Positions 17,567 to 27,678 of a DNA stretch of 64,000 nucleotides are shown here, in pieces (the first letter of the stretch is position 1; each line of letters starts with the position of its first letter). The position numbers and the translations under genes are program-made. The stretch covers positions 62,001 through 126,000 of the forward strand of contig CAIPVV010000004.1 of assembly GCA_903868595.1 (NCBI GenBank), written 5' to 3'. The notes beneath the pieces were generated by a model that worked only from the letters and a program-made list of their open reading frames with translations, searched no databases and was not told the origin of the DNA. The stretch comes from an uncultured Pseudomonadota bacterium (lineage in GTDB: Bacteria > Pseudomonadota > Gammaproteobacteria > Steroidobacterales > Steroidobacteraceae).

Positions 17567-17971
17567 ATGAAGATGACGATGCTTTGGCCCTCTGCGGCCC
17601 TACTGTGCCTGTGTGCGGCGCCGGTTGTGGCCCATCACTCGGGCAACATGTTCGATTCCCAGAAACAGCAGGTTCTGGAGGGAACGATCAAAGAGTTCCA
17701 GTGGAGCAACCCGCACATCTGGATCCAGGTGAACGTGCCCAACGCCAAGGGCGGCGTGGACGAGTGGAGCGTGGAGGCCGGAAGCCCCAACCTGGTCGGC
17801 CGCCAGGGCTGGAAGCGCAATTCGTTCAAGGCGGGGGATAAGGTCGTGATGACCATTCACCCGATGCGCAACGGCGACCCGGGCGGTTCCTTCGTCAGCG
17901 CGGTCTTTGCCGACGGGCACACGCTGGGGGGTGTCCCGGCAGCCCAGGCGTCCGCGGCGCCGCAGTACTAG
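17567..17971 (+). CDS. DUF6152-type secreted protein, second copy
   Basis: A 134-residue exported protein: signal peptide about 1-22 (CAAPVVA), mature start HHSGNMFDSQKQQVLEG, then IKEFQWSNPHIWIQVNV, the DUF6152 core. It ends in an Ala/Gln-rich tail. The start at 17567 (ATG, preceded by GCGGAGAACC) is chosen over an upstream in-frame start inside the previous gene because it begins the signal peptide. It pairs with the TGxW gene 13 bases upstream. Confidence 0.85.
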   Translation: MKMTMLWPSAALLCLCAAPVVAHHSGNMFDSQKQQVLEGTIKEFQWSNPHIWIQVNVPNAKGGVDEWSVEAGSPNLVGRQGWKRNSFKAGDKVVMTIHPMRNGDPGGSFVSAVFADGHTLGGVPAAQASAAPQY

Positions 17972-17999
17972 GACCTGCGACGCCGGGGGGCCAGCTCGG

Positions 18000-19292
18000 C
18001 TACTTCTTGTTGCCGCTGGCCTCGACCTGCGCGTGGGTCTCCTGGCCGCCGACCGAGTACAGCACGGCTGCGTTGCGGGTCTTCTGGAACTCATCCAGGG
18101 TCTGGCCCCGCATCGCCGAGTAGACGTGCAGGTTGGAGACGCCCATGACGGCCGCCAGCTTCTCCAGCACGAAGAAGATCGCGCCGTACTGCATGAGCGC
18201 GCGCCAGTCCAGCCGTCGGATCATGTCGCGCTCGACTTCGCTGAGCTTCGACTCCTCGAACGCCTTCTCCGGATCGGACTTCAATAGCGCACGGTGCTCG
18301 GGAATGATCAGGTCGTGCAGGAACTTGTTGATCCGGAAATTCTTGACGCTGCGATCCAGGTCAAACAGGTAGGTACCGTCCAGCTTCTCGACGCCCTTCA
18401 GCTGGGCGCCGGCGCGGGCCCGTGCCTCGGCCGCCAGCTCCGCCGACATGGGTTCCGCCTGGTTCTCGAAGATCATCGTCGCGATCGCCGTCATCGAGGG
18501 CAGGTAGTAGCTCTCGTGCACGCGCTTGACGTTGGCCGACAGCGCCGCACGCATGACCAGCCACATGATCACCTCAGAGCTTTCCATGCCGCCCAGGCGG
18601 GCATGATCGGCGTGCGTCATGCGCGTCAGCGCAAGGGGGTCGTTCTCCAGCATCTTCATGAACTTCTTGTCCCACGGCGGGTTGTTGAAGCCGCAGCGCT
18701 CGCCCTGGACCTGGTGGGAGAGGCCGCCGGTGGCGACGATGACCACGGAGATGTCCTCCGGGTAGCTCTCGATGGCAGTCCGCAGGGCGGTGCCGAGCTT
18801 GTAGCAGCGCGCCGCGCTGGGGACCGGGAACTGCAGCACGCCCATCTGCAGCGGGATGATCGGCATCGGCCAGTCCGGCTTGTGCTCGAGCAGGATCGAC
18901 AGCGGCGAGAAGCAGCCATGGTCCAGGCCCTTGCCCTGGAAGAAGGCCATGTCGAATTCATCGGCGACCAAGGAGTGACCGATATGGCGGGCCAGGGCGC
19001 CGTGGCCCTTGATCGGCGGCAGGTTGCGTGCGCCACCACCCTCGTCGGCGACGGAGTATTCCTCGCCAACGCCCAGCGAGAAGGCGGAATAGTGGTCAAA
19101 GAAGAACGACGTGACGTGATCGTTGTAGATCACGAACAGTACGTCGGGCTTCTTTTCTTTCAGCCACGCCTTGATCGGTTCGTAGGCCTCGAATATTGGC
19201 TTCCAGACGGGGTCGTTCTGCTTCTTGCCATCGAACGCGAAACCGATGGTCGGTGTATGAGAGGTGGCAATCGCGCCGACGATACGGGCCAT
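18000..19292 (-). CDS. galA: Gallate-type extradiol ring-cleavage dioxygenase (LigB-LigA fusion)
   Basis: Probable gallate dioxygenase, which opens gallate to 4-oxalomesaconate with non-heme Fe(II). The N-terminal about 290 residues are the LigB catalytic domain ([14 protein letters not shown], with His12 as a probable iron ligand; [19 protein letters not shown] with a second His). The C-terminal about 120 residues are a LigA-type domain ([35 protein letters not shown]). The fusion and the 430-residue length fit GalA/DesB rather than separate LigA and LigB subunits. The other gal genes (tautomerase, hydratase, aldolase) are not in this window. Closely related dioxygenases may prefer protocatechuate or 3-O-methylgallate, so the substrate is inferred. 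Confidence 0.8.
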   Translation of the reverse strand: MARIVGAIATSHTPTIGFAFDGKKQNDPVWKPIFEAYEPIKAWLKEKKPDVLFVIYNDHVTSFFFDHYSAFSLGVGEEYSVADEGGGARNLPPIKGHGALARHIGHSLVADEFDMAFFQGKGLDHGCFSPLSILLEHKPDWPMPIIPLQMGVLQFPVPSAARCYKLGTALRTAIESYPEDISVVIVATGGLSHQVQGERCGFNNPPWDKKFMKMLENDPLALTRMTHADHARLGGMESSEVIMWLVMRAALSANVKRVHESYYLPSMTAIATMIFENQAEPMSAELAAEARARAGAQLKGVEKLDGTYLFDLDRSVKNFRINKFLHDLIIPEHRALLKSDPEKAFEESKLSEVERDMIRRLDWRALMQYGAIFFVLEKLAAVMGVSNLHVYSAMRGQTLDEFQKTRNAAVLYSVGGQETHAQVEASGNKK

Positions 19293-19412
19293 GTTTCTTA
19301 TCCTTCTGGGCGGAGGCTGGAGATTCGGGACGGCGAATTTCGCATCTGTCGGCCAGTAAATCCAGCCGCATTGTGCTTGACTGCCGAAAGTACCAACAAA
19401 TTCGGAAATTTC

Positions 19413-19670
19413 ATGGATTGCCGCCCCGGATGTGGCGCCTGTTGTAGCGCAATATCCATTTCAAGCCCGATCCCGGGCATGCCGGCCGGCAAGCCGGCCG
19501 GGGTTGCGTGCAAGCAGCTAACGGCGGACCTGCGATGCGCAATTTTTGGTCAGCCGGAGCGGCCCGCGTGCTGTGCGGGCCTCGCGGCCAACCGGGAGAT
19601 GTGCGGGGAGAGCCGCGAGCAGGCGATCGTGTGGCTGTCGCGCCTGGAAGTGCTGACCCGCCCCAACTAG
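19413..19670 (+). CDS. YkgJ-family cysteine-cluster protein
   Basis: An 85-residue protein with the N-terminal CxxxCxxCC cluster (C3, C7, C10, C11), further Cys at 33 and 42, and a CC pair at 53-54. It matches the YkgJ zinc/iron-binding family, of unknown function. The start is the ATG at 19413, since the family begins at the CRPGCGACC motif; the much longer upstream frame is the antisense of the dioxygenase gene. It stands alone. Confidence 0.85.
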   Translation: MDCRPGCGACCSAISISSPIPGMPAGKPAGVACKQLTADLRCAIFGQPERPACCAGLAANREMCGESREQAIVWLSRLEVLTRPN

Positions 19671-19719
19671 ACCGCGCTTCGCCCTGCCGAGGCTGCTCCT
19701 CCCGCCTCCCAGTGCCGCG

Positions 19720-20014
19720 TGCCTGGACGTGCTGGCCTATTTCCGGCTGGGCGTGGAGCACATCGCGCTGGGGTTCGACCACCTGCTGTACCTGCTGCGC
19801 CGGCCGCGGGACGCCATCTTTAGCGCGCTGCTGCTATTCAAACGGGGGCCTGGAGACCGAGCTGATCTTCCTCCCGGCCGTCTTCGCGCGCCGGTATGCG
19901 CTGCGGAACTACTGGCCGCGCGGGCACGCGAAGGTGCTGGCGGTCGTGCCCTAGGCGATCGGCACGCTGGCCTCCTACTGGCGACGGCAACGCGTGGCAG
20001 CCCTGGCCTCGTAG
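19720..20014 (+). pseudogene. Degraded HupE/UreJ-type membrane protein
   Basis: One frame gives YFRLGVEHIALGFDHLLYLL, the unmistakable first helix of the HupE/UreJ_2 family (metal transport). About 200 residues are then missing. A second frame gives LETELIFLPAVFARRYALRN, and after an in-frame stop AIGTLASYWRRQRVAALAS, matching the last two helices. An internal deletion plus at least one frameshift and one stop make it non-functional. The large extracytoplasmic N-domain common in relatives is absent. Confidence 0.72.
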
Positions 20015-20048
20015 CCGGGCTGCCCCCCGCGTCAAGGCCGCGAGGTGC

Positions 20049-22298
20049 CTACCTGCCGCGTTCGGCCAGCGCCGCCAGCACCCGGCTGGGCGTCAGCGGG
20101 TAGCGCGTCATGCGCACGCCGGTGGCGTCGAAGAAGGCATTGGCGATCGCGCCCGCCGCCGCGGCCATCGTCTCCTCGCCCGCGCCGGTGGAGCGCTGGT
20201 CTAGGCGCTGCACGACGATGGGCGTGATGTCCGGGCATTCCTCGAACCTCAGGATCGGGTAGCTGGCCCAGTCCAGGCTCGTGACGCGAGCCTCATCGAA
20301 CGTCACCTCCTCCTTCAGCAGGCGGCTTGCGGTCTGCACCAGCTGCCCGGTGATCTGGCTCTCCACGTTGCCCGGGTTGACGACCGCGCCGGCGTCGATC
20401 GCCCCGTAGAGGTGCGTGATGCGCACGACGCCGCTGCGAACGTTCACCTCGACGTCGGCTACCGCGGCGCCATAGGAGACCAGGTGCGTGCCCAGCCCGA
20501 TACCGCGCCCGCGTACCACGCCCGCGTCGTTCATCCGCGGCGCGCTGGTGCGTGTTGCCCAACCGGCACCGGAGGCCACGGCATCCAGCACGCCGCGCCA
20601 GCGCTCATCCTTGATGTTGATACGGCGGAACTGGTAGGGGTCCATGCGCAGGTCGCGGGCGAGCTGGTCGATGACCTGCTCGGAGGCGAAGCAGAAGGAG
20701 AGATCCAGTGGCGAGCGCAGCCAGGCGCCCCGCAGGTAGTTCAGGCCCGGCAGGCGATGGTTGACGAGCTTAATGTTGGGGATGTCGTACATGCCGCCGG
20801 CCGCCAGGGGGTTGACGCCCTGCACGGGGGAGGGCGGCCACTCCGCCGCGGCCACGCCGCTGAGCTGGGCGCTGGTGTCCACCAGGCTCCAGCCGTGCTG
20901 CCAGCCGTGGTACTCGTACGCGCAGAGGCGGCCGTCGGCGGTGGCGGCGGCCCGCACTTCGCCCACGTGCGCGGGACCGTAGGTGTCCCAGCCGTGCTCG
21001 TCCCAGCGCATGAACTGCAGCCTCACGGGTGCCTGCGCCAGCTGCGAGAGCAAGGCCGCGGCCTGCGCCGCATCGTCATAGCAGCTGTGGCCGAAGGTCC
21101 CGGCGCCTTCCCCGTACTGCACGCGCACCTTCTCCAGCGGCAGGTTCAGAAGGCCCGCAAGGCTGCGCCGGGCGTTGTAGACGTCCTGCGAGGAGCAGAT
21201 GACGAGCGCGGCATCGTCGCGCACGTCGGCCAGCGCGCAATTGGGCGCGAACGGTACGTGGGCCTGGTAGGGCCCGTAGCACTTGGCCACCACGCTGCGC
21301 GCGGCGCCGGTGAAGCCTGACGCAAGGTTGCCGCGCTCCAGCGCGACCTGTTCCTGGCTCTTGTCCGCCTGCATGGCCTCGTGCAGCGAGTCGCTGCCGG
21401 GCAGCTTGGGTGGTTGTTCCCAGCTGACCTTGAGTTGCTGCGCGGCACGTACCGCGTCCCATTCCCGCGGAGCCACCACGCCCAGGAAATCCCCGCGCCG
21501 CAGGACGCGCGCGCCAGCGATGTGGGCGATGGAGCTCTCCTCCAGGCTCAGGATCTTGGCGCCGGCCCCGTAGGCGGCCTGGCCGCGCGGGCGGACCACG
21601 CGACCGTGCAGCATCCGCGGCAGGCGCAGGTGCTGGATGTAGCTATGGCGGGCGGTGACCTTGGCCGCCATGTCGCGCCGGGCGATGGGCTTGCCGACCA
21701 GGCGGTAGCGGTCGATGGACTTGAGCTTGGCCGTGCCGCTGAAGGCCAGCCCGAAGGGCTTCTCGCCCACCAGCTCGCCGTAGCTGACGGACGGCCTCTC
21801 ATGGCCCAGGACGCTCACGCGCCCCTTGTTCACCTGCAGCTGCTCGACGCTTGATCCCAGGCGCTGCGCGGCGCGCTCCAGCAGCGCGCCGCGCGCCTCG
21901 GCGGCCGCCAGTGCGACCTGCGGACGGCCGCGCTGGATCGCGGCGCTGGAGTACGTGCCGCCCTGGTTCGGGGTCACGTTGGTATCCACCGTGGCGGTGC
22001 GGATCTGCTCCATGTCCAGGTCCAGCTCCTCGGCCGCCACTTGCAGCAGCGCCGTGGTGCTGCCCTGGCCGAGCTCGACGAAGCCGATATACAGCGTTGC
22101 CGTGTTGTCGGCGTGGATCGCAAGCCAGGTGTCGATCTGCTTGGGATCCGGCGGACCGGCGACGCTACCGCGCTCGGGCGTCTTCCGCGCCGGTGAGGTG
22201 CCGAACGCGGGCTGCAGCTGGAAGCCGACCAGCAGGGCGCCGCCGGCCTTGAGGAACTCGCGCCGTGGCAGCGCGGGGAGGCGGGCGGTCCGGCTCAC
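20049..22298 (-). CDS. Molybdopterin subunit of an isoquinoline-1-oxidoreductase-type hydroxylase
   Basis: Large catalytic subunit (749 residues) of a xanthine-oxidase-family molybdenum enzyme of the IorB/membrane aldehyde dehydrogenase type, which hydroxylates an N-heterocycle or aldehyde. The N-terminus has a Tat motif (RREFLKAGGALLVGFQLQ). The cofactor-binding core includes GGTYSSAAIQRGRPQVALAA, and the late GAGEETMAAAAGAIANAFFDATGVRM holds the active-site Glu. The start is the GTG at 22298, which overlaps the Fe-S subunit stop (GTGA) and begins MSRTARLP; the longer frame upstream is a shadow. No FAD subunit is present, as usual for this subfamily. The substrate is unknown. Confidence 0.9.
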   Translation of the reverse strand: MSRTARLPALPRREFLKAGGALLVGFQLQPAFGTSPARKTPERGSVAGPPDPKQIDTWLAIHADNTATLYIGFVELGQGSTTALLQVAAEELDLDMEQIRTATVDTNVTPNQGGTYSSAAIQRGRPQVALAAAEARGALLERAAQRLGSSVEQLQVNKGRVSVLGHERPSVSYGELVGEKPFGLAFSGTAKLKSIDRYRLVGKPIARRDMAAKVTARHSYIQHLRLPRMLHGRVVRPRGQAAYGAGAKILSLEESSIAHIAGARVLRRGDFLGVVAPREWDAVRAAQQLKVSWEQPPKLPGSDSLHEAMQADKSQEQVALERGNLASGFTGAARSVVAKCYGPYQAHVPFAPNCALADVRDDAALVICSSQDVYNARRSLAGLLNLPLEKVRVQYGEGAGTFGHSCYDDAAQAAALLSQLAQAPVRLQFMRWDEHGWDTYGPAHVGEVRAAATADGRLCAYEYHGWQHGWSLVDTSAQLSGVAAAEWPPSPVQGVNPLAAGGMYDIPNIKLVNHRLPGLNYLRGAWLRSPLDLSFCFASEQVIDQLARDLRMDPYQFRRINIKDERWRGVLDAVASGAGWATRTSAPRMNDAGVVRGRGIGLGTHLVSYGAAVADVEVNVRSGVVRITHLYGAIDAGAVVNPGNVESQITGQLVQTASRLLKEEVTFDEARVTSLDWASYPILRFEECPDITPIVVQRLDQRSTGAGEETMAAAAGAIANAFFDATGVRMTRYPLTPSRVLAALAERGR

Positions 22299-22804
22299 GT
22301 GCGCTCCCCGGCAATGACGGCAGCCGCGCGGCTGATCGCGCGCAGGATGCGTGGGTAGGTGCCGCAGCGGCACAAGTGGCCGTTCATGGCCTGGCGGATC
22401 TGGGCGTCGCTGGGCGCGGCGTTGCGGGCCAGCAGTTCGGCGCCCTTGATGATCATGCCGTTGTAGCAGTAGCCGCACTGCAGGGCCTGCTCGTCGATGA
22501 GCGCCTGCTGCAGGGGGTGCATCGCCGGTGCCTGCGGGAGCTTGTGCTGCCGGGCGTACCAGGCCGGCAGCCCCTCCAGCGTCGTCACCGACTTTCCCTG
22601 CACGCTCGCCACGGGCGTGACGCAGGCGCGGGTCTCCACGCCATCGACGAGCACCGAGCAGGAGCCGCACTGCGCCAGGCCGCAGCCGAAGCGGGGCCCC
22701 TTGAGTGCCAGTTCGTCGGCCAGCACGTACAGCAGCGGCGTATCGGGCGCCGCCGAGACGGCGCTGACGTGCTCGTTGACCTTGATGTTTAGTTTGGTAG
22801 TCAT
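22295..22804 (-). CDS. (2Fe-2S)-binding subunit of molybdenum hydroxylase (IorA type)
   Basis: A 169-residue electron-transfer subunit carrying two [2Fe-2S] clusters. The plant-type ferredoxin cluster uses C41, C46, C49 and C61 (FGCGLAQCGSC); the second uses C110, C113, C145 and C147 (CGYCYNGM; NGHLCRCGTYPRI). It lacks its own export signal and would be carried out with the Tat-tagged partner, as known for Tat hitchhikers. It overlaps the large-subunit gene by 4 bases. Confidence 0.93.
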   Translation of the reverse strand: MTTKLNIKVNEHVSAVSAAPDTPLLYVLADELALKGPRFGCGLAQCGSCSVLVDGVETRACVTPVASVQGKSVTTLEGLPAWYARQHKLPQAPAMHPLQQALIDEQALQCGYCYNGMIIKGAELLARNAAPSDAQIRQAMNGHLCRCGTYPRILRAISRAAAVIAGERT

Positions 22805-22963
22805 GGTCGCGTGACTATATGCCGGCCCCCTCTCCCGCAGTAGCCCGCCGGGCCCTGATTTTCGGGCAAGATGCGCACAGGCGTCGCCGAGCCGGTTACC
22901 GGCCCGTCCGCGTGCCGGTTGACGTGGCCGGCGCGCAACGCCTGCGGCCTTCAGGGAGAAACA

Positions 22964-23890
22964 GTGAGCGTGCAGCCGGAAGCCTCTGAGTTGACCGTGG
23001 AGCGTGCCGTCCAGATGCTGGAGGCGTCGCCGGACTTTCGCGTCCTGCGCCGGCTGGTAGCGCGGGATGAGTTCGGTGGCGACGCCGGCGCTGCGCTGCA
23101 CCGCGCCGTGGTGCTGGACACGGAAACCACCGGTACGGACCTGGAGAGCGACCAGGTCATCGAGTTGGGCTTGGTCGCCTTCGACTACGAGCCGCAGACC
23201 GGGCAGATCGTGCGCATCGCCGCGGTCTACGACAGCCTGGAGGACCCGGGCATGCCGATACCCGCCGAGACCACCGCCATCCACGGCATCACCGATGAGA
23301 TGGTGGCCGGCCAGCGCATCGATGATTCCGCGGTGGCGGCGCTCGTGCACGGAGCCCAGTGGATCGTGGCCCACAACGCCGCGTTTGACCGGCCGTTCGT
23401 GGAGCGGCGCTGGCCGCTCTTCGAGCGCCTGCCGTGGGTCTGCTCCTACGCCCAGATCCCCTGGTCCCAGGAGGGGTTCGCCGGCTCCAAGCTGGAGTAC
23501 CTGGCCAACCGCTGCGGCTTCTTCTTCGAAGGGCACCGCAGCGAAATCGACTGCCGGGCGCTGCTGGAGATCCTGCGCCGCCCGCTGCCGAAGTCCGGGC
23601 AGATCGCCTGGCACCAGCTGCTGAGCGCCGGGACGCAGCCCGCCTACCGGCTCTCGGCCCTGGATGCCCCGTTCGAGAGCAAGGATCTGCTGAAGGCCCG
23701 CGGCTACCGCTGGGATGCCAAGCGGCGCTGCTGGAACAAGGTGATGGACCGGGACGCCGCCGCCGCCGAGGCGCCGTGGCTCAAGGAGCACGTCTACGGC
23801 GGGCGTAGCCGGGAGGTGGAGATCGAGATCCTGGACGCGCAGACACGCTTCTCCAGCCGGCCCGGCAAGCGCATCAAGCGCAGCGTCTAG
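22964..23890 (+). CDS. DnaQ-like 3'-5' exonuclease domain protein
   Basis: A 308-residue nuclease of the DEDD superfamily. Exo I is VVLDTETTGTDLESDQVIELG with catalytic Asp and Glu, ExoII is HNAAFDRPF and ExoIII is the HRSEIDC stretch. After the exonuclease (about 45-215) a second domain (LKARGYRWDAKRRCWNKVMDRD) resembles the nucleic-acid-binding tail seen in some DnaQ-like proteins. The role (repair or RNA turnover) cannot be told. The GTG at 22964 is chosen because GGGAGAA lies just upstream; the longer frame from 22871 has an unlikely N-terminus. Confidence 0.82.
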   Translation: MSVQPEASELTVERAVQMLEASPDFRVLRRLVARDEFGGDAGAALHRAVVLDTETTGTDLESDQVIELGLVAFDYEPQTGQIVRIAAVYDSLEDPGMPIPAETTAIHGITDEMVAGQRIDDSAVAALVHGAQWIVAHNAAFDRPFVERRWPLFERLPWVCSYAQIPWSQEGFAGSKLEYLANRCGFFFEGHRSEIDCRALLEILRRPLPKSGQIAWHQLLSAGTQPAYRLSALDAPFESKDLLKARGYRWDAKRRCWNKVMDRDAAAAEAPWLKEHVYGGRSREVEIEILDAQTRFSSRPGKRIKRSV

Positions 23891-23896
23891 ACAAGG

Positions 23897-23917
23897 GGCG
23901 GGGAAAGAGGCCCCGCC
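23897..23917 (+). terminator. Weak hairpin after the exonuclease gene
   Basis: A 7-bp stem GGCGGGG/CCCCGCC with a 7-base loop begins 6 bases after the exonuclease stop. No T-run follows, so it is at best an imperfect intrinsic terminator. Confidence 0.3.
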
Positions 23918-24019
23918 TGCCGGAAGCTCAAATCCAATCGGGGGGTCTAAATGGGCCGATGGGAGTCCGTTGAATGGCAGGCTGGGGCCTTGGATAGTCA
24001 TCTTACGGATGGCATATGA

Positions 24020-25069
<1,050 letters not shown>

Positions 25070-25147
25070 GGGCGGACGGCCGATCCGGCGGAGAGCCTCG
25101 CCGGCGAAGTGTTCCCGGGGCGCATTCGCCCGACGTGCCGCCGCGGC

Positions 25148-25375
25148 CTAGCGGGTGCGCTGGACGGTCACGGTCTCGGTGGCCGGGTCGAACATCACCC
25201 GGGCCTCGCGTCGCTTGAGCTGCTGCAGCACCTGGTCGACCTTCTCCTGCAGCGTGAAGTCGCGGTCGCCGTATTCCGTGCCTTCGCGCAGTACGAAGGA
25301 CTCGATGACGCCGCGCAGCGCCTCCGGGGAGAGGGCGTCGTAGGGAATCTCCACTGGGTCCTGCTCGGTATCCAT
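25148..25375 (-). CDS. YheU-family protein
   Basis: A 75-residue protein matching the YheU family: IPYDALSPEALRGVIESFVLREGTEYG, then TLQEKVDQVLQQLKRREARV. It is small, acidic and of unknown function, found mainly in gammaproteobacteria, which supports that affiliation. The real start is the ATG at 25375; the longer open frame upstream is antisense to the TfoX gene. It is divergent from tfoX-N by 26 bases. Confidence 0.9.
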   Translation of the reverse strand: MDTEQDPVEIPYDALSPEALRGVIESFVLREGTEYGDRDFTLQEKVDQVLQQLKRREARVMFDPATETVTVQRTR

Positions 25376-25401
25376 GGGCGCTCTTGTACCATGGGGGCAC
25401 C

Positions 25402-25755
25402 ATGAGTGAGCTTGTCTCCTACCTGCCCGACGTCTTTCGCCTGCTGGGGGAGATCCGCGCGCGGCGCATGTTCGGTGGGCACGGCATCTACCTGGATGAG
25501 TTGTTCTTCGCGATCGTGCAGGACGAGGTGCTCTACCTGAAGGCCGATGCGCAGACCGCGCCCCAGTTCCGGGCGCTGGGGCTCGCGCCGTTTGAGTACG
25601 TGAAGGACGGGCGCGTCGCCCAGCTGGGCTACTACGCCGCGCCGGCCGAGGTGCTGGATGACGCGGAGGCGGCGCGCGACTGGGGCCGCTTGGCGGTCGA
25701 TGCGGCGCTTCGCGCCGTGCAGCGTGGCGCCCACGGGAAATCCCGCCCCGACTAG
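25402..25755 (+). CDS. TfoX N-terminal-domain protein
   Basis: A 117-residue TfoX/Sxy N-terminal domain: IRARRMFGGHGIYLDELFFAIV and LYLKADAQTAPQFRALGLAPF are the hallmark. Full Sxy (about 200 residues) activates competence genes with CRP; stand-alone N-domains such as this are widespread and their role is unclear. The second ATG (25402, MSELVSY) is chosen because the family begins there. Confidence 0.87.
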   Translation: MSELVSYLPDVFRLLGEIRARRMFGGHGIYLDELFFAIVQDEVLYLKADAQTAPQFRALGLAPFEYVKDGRVAQLGYYAAPAEVLDDAEAARDWGRLAVDAALRAVQRGAHGKSRPD

Positions 25756-25851
25756 GCCGCCGGCGCCAGCCGCGAATGGACTTCACCGCAGGGCTGTACG
25801 ATGCTGACCAGGAATCAAACAAGAACAGGGCGCCTCGCCCGGGGGGTTGGT

Positions 25852-27093
25852 ATGCGCATGCGTCATTTGCTGGTAGCCACGCTGGCACTGTTGCCCTTGT
25901 CAGTGATTGCTGCGCCGGGTCACTTCACGGCGGCCGGCGTCGCCGACATCAACCGGCAGATGCATGCCCTGGTGGACCACAAGGAAGCCGCCGGCATCGT
26001 TACCCTGATCGTGCAGGACGGCAAGCGCGTGGACCTGGATGCCTACGGGTATGCCGACACGCAACTGAAGAAGCCGATGCGCGTCGACTCGGTGATGCTG
26101 GTGGCCTCGATGACCAAGCCGCTCACGGGCGTGGCCATGATGATGCTGCACGAGCAGGGCAAGTGGTCGCTGGACGACCTGGTGGCCAAGTACGTGCCCC
26201 AGCTCAAGGACCTCAAGGTCATGGACGCCAGCGGCAAGATCGTACCGGCCGTGCACCAGCCCACCATGCGGGAGCTCATGAGCCATAGCGCCGGTTTCAC
26301 CTATGGTTCCTTTGGCAACTCTGCGGTCGACAAGCTCTACCAGGCCGCCAACCCCACCGACCCCAACAGCAGCCTGCCCGGCATGATCGGCAAGCTCTCG
26401 CAGCTGCCGCTGAAGAACCAGCCGGGCAGCGCCTGGGAATACAGCGTCAGCGTGGATATCCAGGGCTATATCGTGGAGAAGCTCTCGGGCATGCCCTACG
26501 ACGTATTCATCCGCAAGAAGATCCTCAAGCCCCTGAAGATGAAGGACTCGGACTTTGCTGTCTTCGGCAAGGCCCGCGACCGCCTGGCCGTCCCGCACGC
26601 GCCGAACCAGGCCGGCGAGCTCGTCCCCTACCTGCCGGAAGGCGGCCGCGACGCACTGGCGCGGGAAGTCCCCCGGCTGCCGTCGCCCGGCGGCGCGCTG
26701 TACTCCACTGCGCTGGACTATGCGCGCTTCTGCCAGATGATCGTCAATGGCGGGCAACTGGATGGCGTGCGGCTCCTGAAGCCCGCTACCGTCAAGCTGA
26801 TGCATGAGAACGCGCTGCCGCCCGGTGTGACGGTGAACCTGGCCGGTCCCGGCACGACCTTCGGGCTGGACTTCGCCATCGCCGGCGACCCGGCTTCAAC
26901 CCAGGAGCCCTGGCCGGCCGGTACCTATTACTGGTCCGGCGTCCTGGGCACTTATTTCTGGATCGACCCGGTCAATCACCTCATCGTGGTCGGCATGATT
27001 TCCCGCGCCTGGGTTCCGGGCACGGACGCCGCCGGTTCCCTGGTTGCCCGCAATGCGGGTGGCAAGGCGATCTACGGCGCGATTCGGCACTGA
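25852..27093 (+). CDS. Exported serine hydrolase, class C beta-lactamase/esterase family
   Basis: A periplasmic 413-residue protein with a signal peptide (about 1-21, ending AA) and the SxxK motif S86-M-T-K89. The second motif is Y197-S-V rather than YxN, as in family VIII esterases, so an esterase or peptidase role is more likely than beta-lactam hydrolysis. LMSHSAGFTYG and PSPGGALYSTALDYARF fit the family. The start at 25852 is chosen because it begins the signal peptide; an ATG at 25801 would add 17 polar residues. A YidB-like gene follows 11 bases downstream. Confidence 0.85.
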   Translation: MRMRHLLVATLALLPLSVIAAPGHFTAAGVADINRQMHALVDHKEAAGIVTLIVQDGKRVDLDAYGYADTQLKKPMRVDSVMLVASMTKPLTGVAMMMLHEQGKWSLDDLVAKYVPQLKDLKVMDASGKIVPAVHQPTMRELMSHSAGFTYGSFGNSAVDKLYQAANPTDPNSSLPGMIGKLSQLPLKNQPGSAWEYSVSVDIQGYIVEKLSGMPYDVFIRKKILKPLKMKDSDFAVFGKARDRLAVPHAPNQAGELVPYLPEGGRDALAREVPRLPSPGGALYSTALDYARFCQMIVNGGQLDGVRLLKPATVKLMHENALPPGVTVNLAGPGTTFGLDFAIAGDPASTQEPWPAGTYYWSGVLGTYFWIDPVNHLIVVGMISRAWVPGTDAAGSLVARNAGGKAIYGAIRH

Positions 27094-27104
27094 AGGAGAA
27101 GGCA

Positions 27105-27437
27105 ATGGGACTGTTCGACGGCGTGATGGGTGGACTGGTCGGGGCCGGCATCAGCACCGCGGTGCAGGGCTACATCGAGAAGCAGGGCGGCCTGCCGGCC
27201 GTGGTGGCGAAGTTCGAGCAGCAGGGAATGGGCGGCATCGTGCAGTCGTGGATCGGCACGGGGAGCAACCACCCGATCTCCGCCGCACAGCTCGAGCAGG
27301 TACTGGGCAGCGACCTCGTGCAGCAGCTGGCCGGCAAGATCGGCATGGGCGCGCCGGAGCTGCTGCAGAAGCTGGCGCAGATCCTGCCGGAGACCATCGA
27401 TAAGATGACTCCCCACGGCGTCGTCCCGCCGGCCTGA
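27105..27437 (+). CDS. YidB-like DUF937 protein
   Basis: A 110-residue protein: MGLFDGVMGGLVGAG, then GGLPAVVAKFEQQGMGGIVQ and LPETIDKMTPHG match the YidB/DUF937 family, small alpha-helical proteins of unknown role. It lies 11 bases after the serine hydrolase, probably in the same transcript. The 240 bases after it, to 27678, contain no gene. Confidence 0.88.
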   Translation: MGLFDGVMGGLVGAGISTAVQGYIEKQGGLPAVVAKFEQQGMGGIVQSWIGTGSNHPISAAQLEQVLGSDLVQQLAGKIGMGAPELLQKLAQILPETIDKMTPHGVVPPA

Positions 27438-27678
27438 GGCACTCGCAGGCGGTGCGCGCGGGCCGCAGTCCCACGTGCACGCTCGCGGGCCAAGATCAGG
27501 GGCTGCTGCGCGCCGGTGCGGCGTGTCCGGGACCTTGCCGCTGCCCTGCAGGGCGCGTACGCTCACGGAAGAAGAATACACGTCGCTCGCGAGTGACCCC
27601 CGGGTCGCTTGGCCGGGCGCATACGGGCATCAATCGTTTTCTGGTCAGACCCACGTCAGGCGAGGGTCGGGGGCAGGC

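Noticed and set aside
22871-22963. Upstream extension of the exonuclease start to 22871
   Set aside because: The extra 31 residues do not match the family, and a good ribosome-binding site precedes the GTG at 22964.
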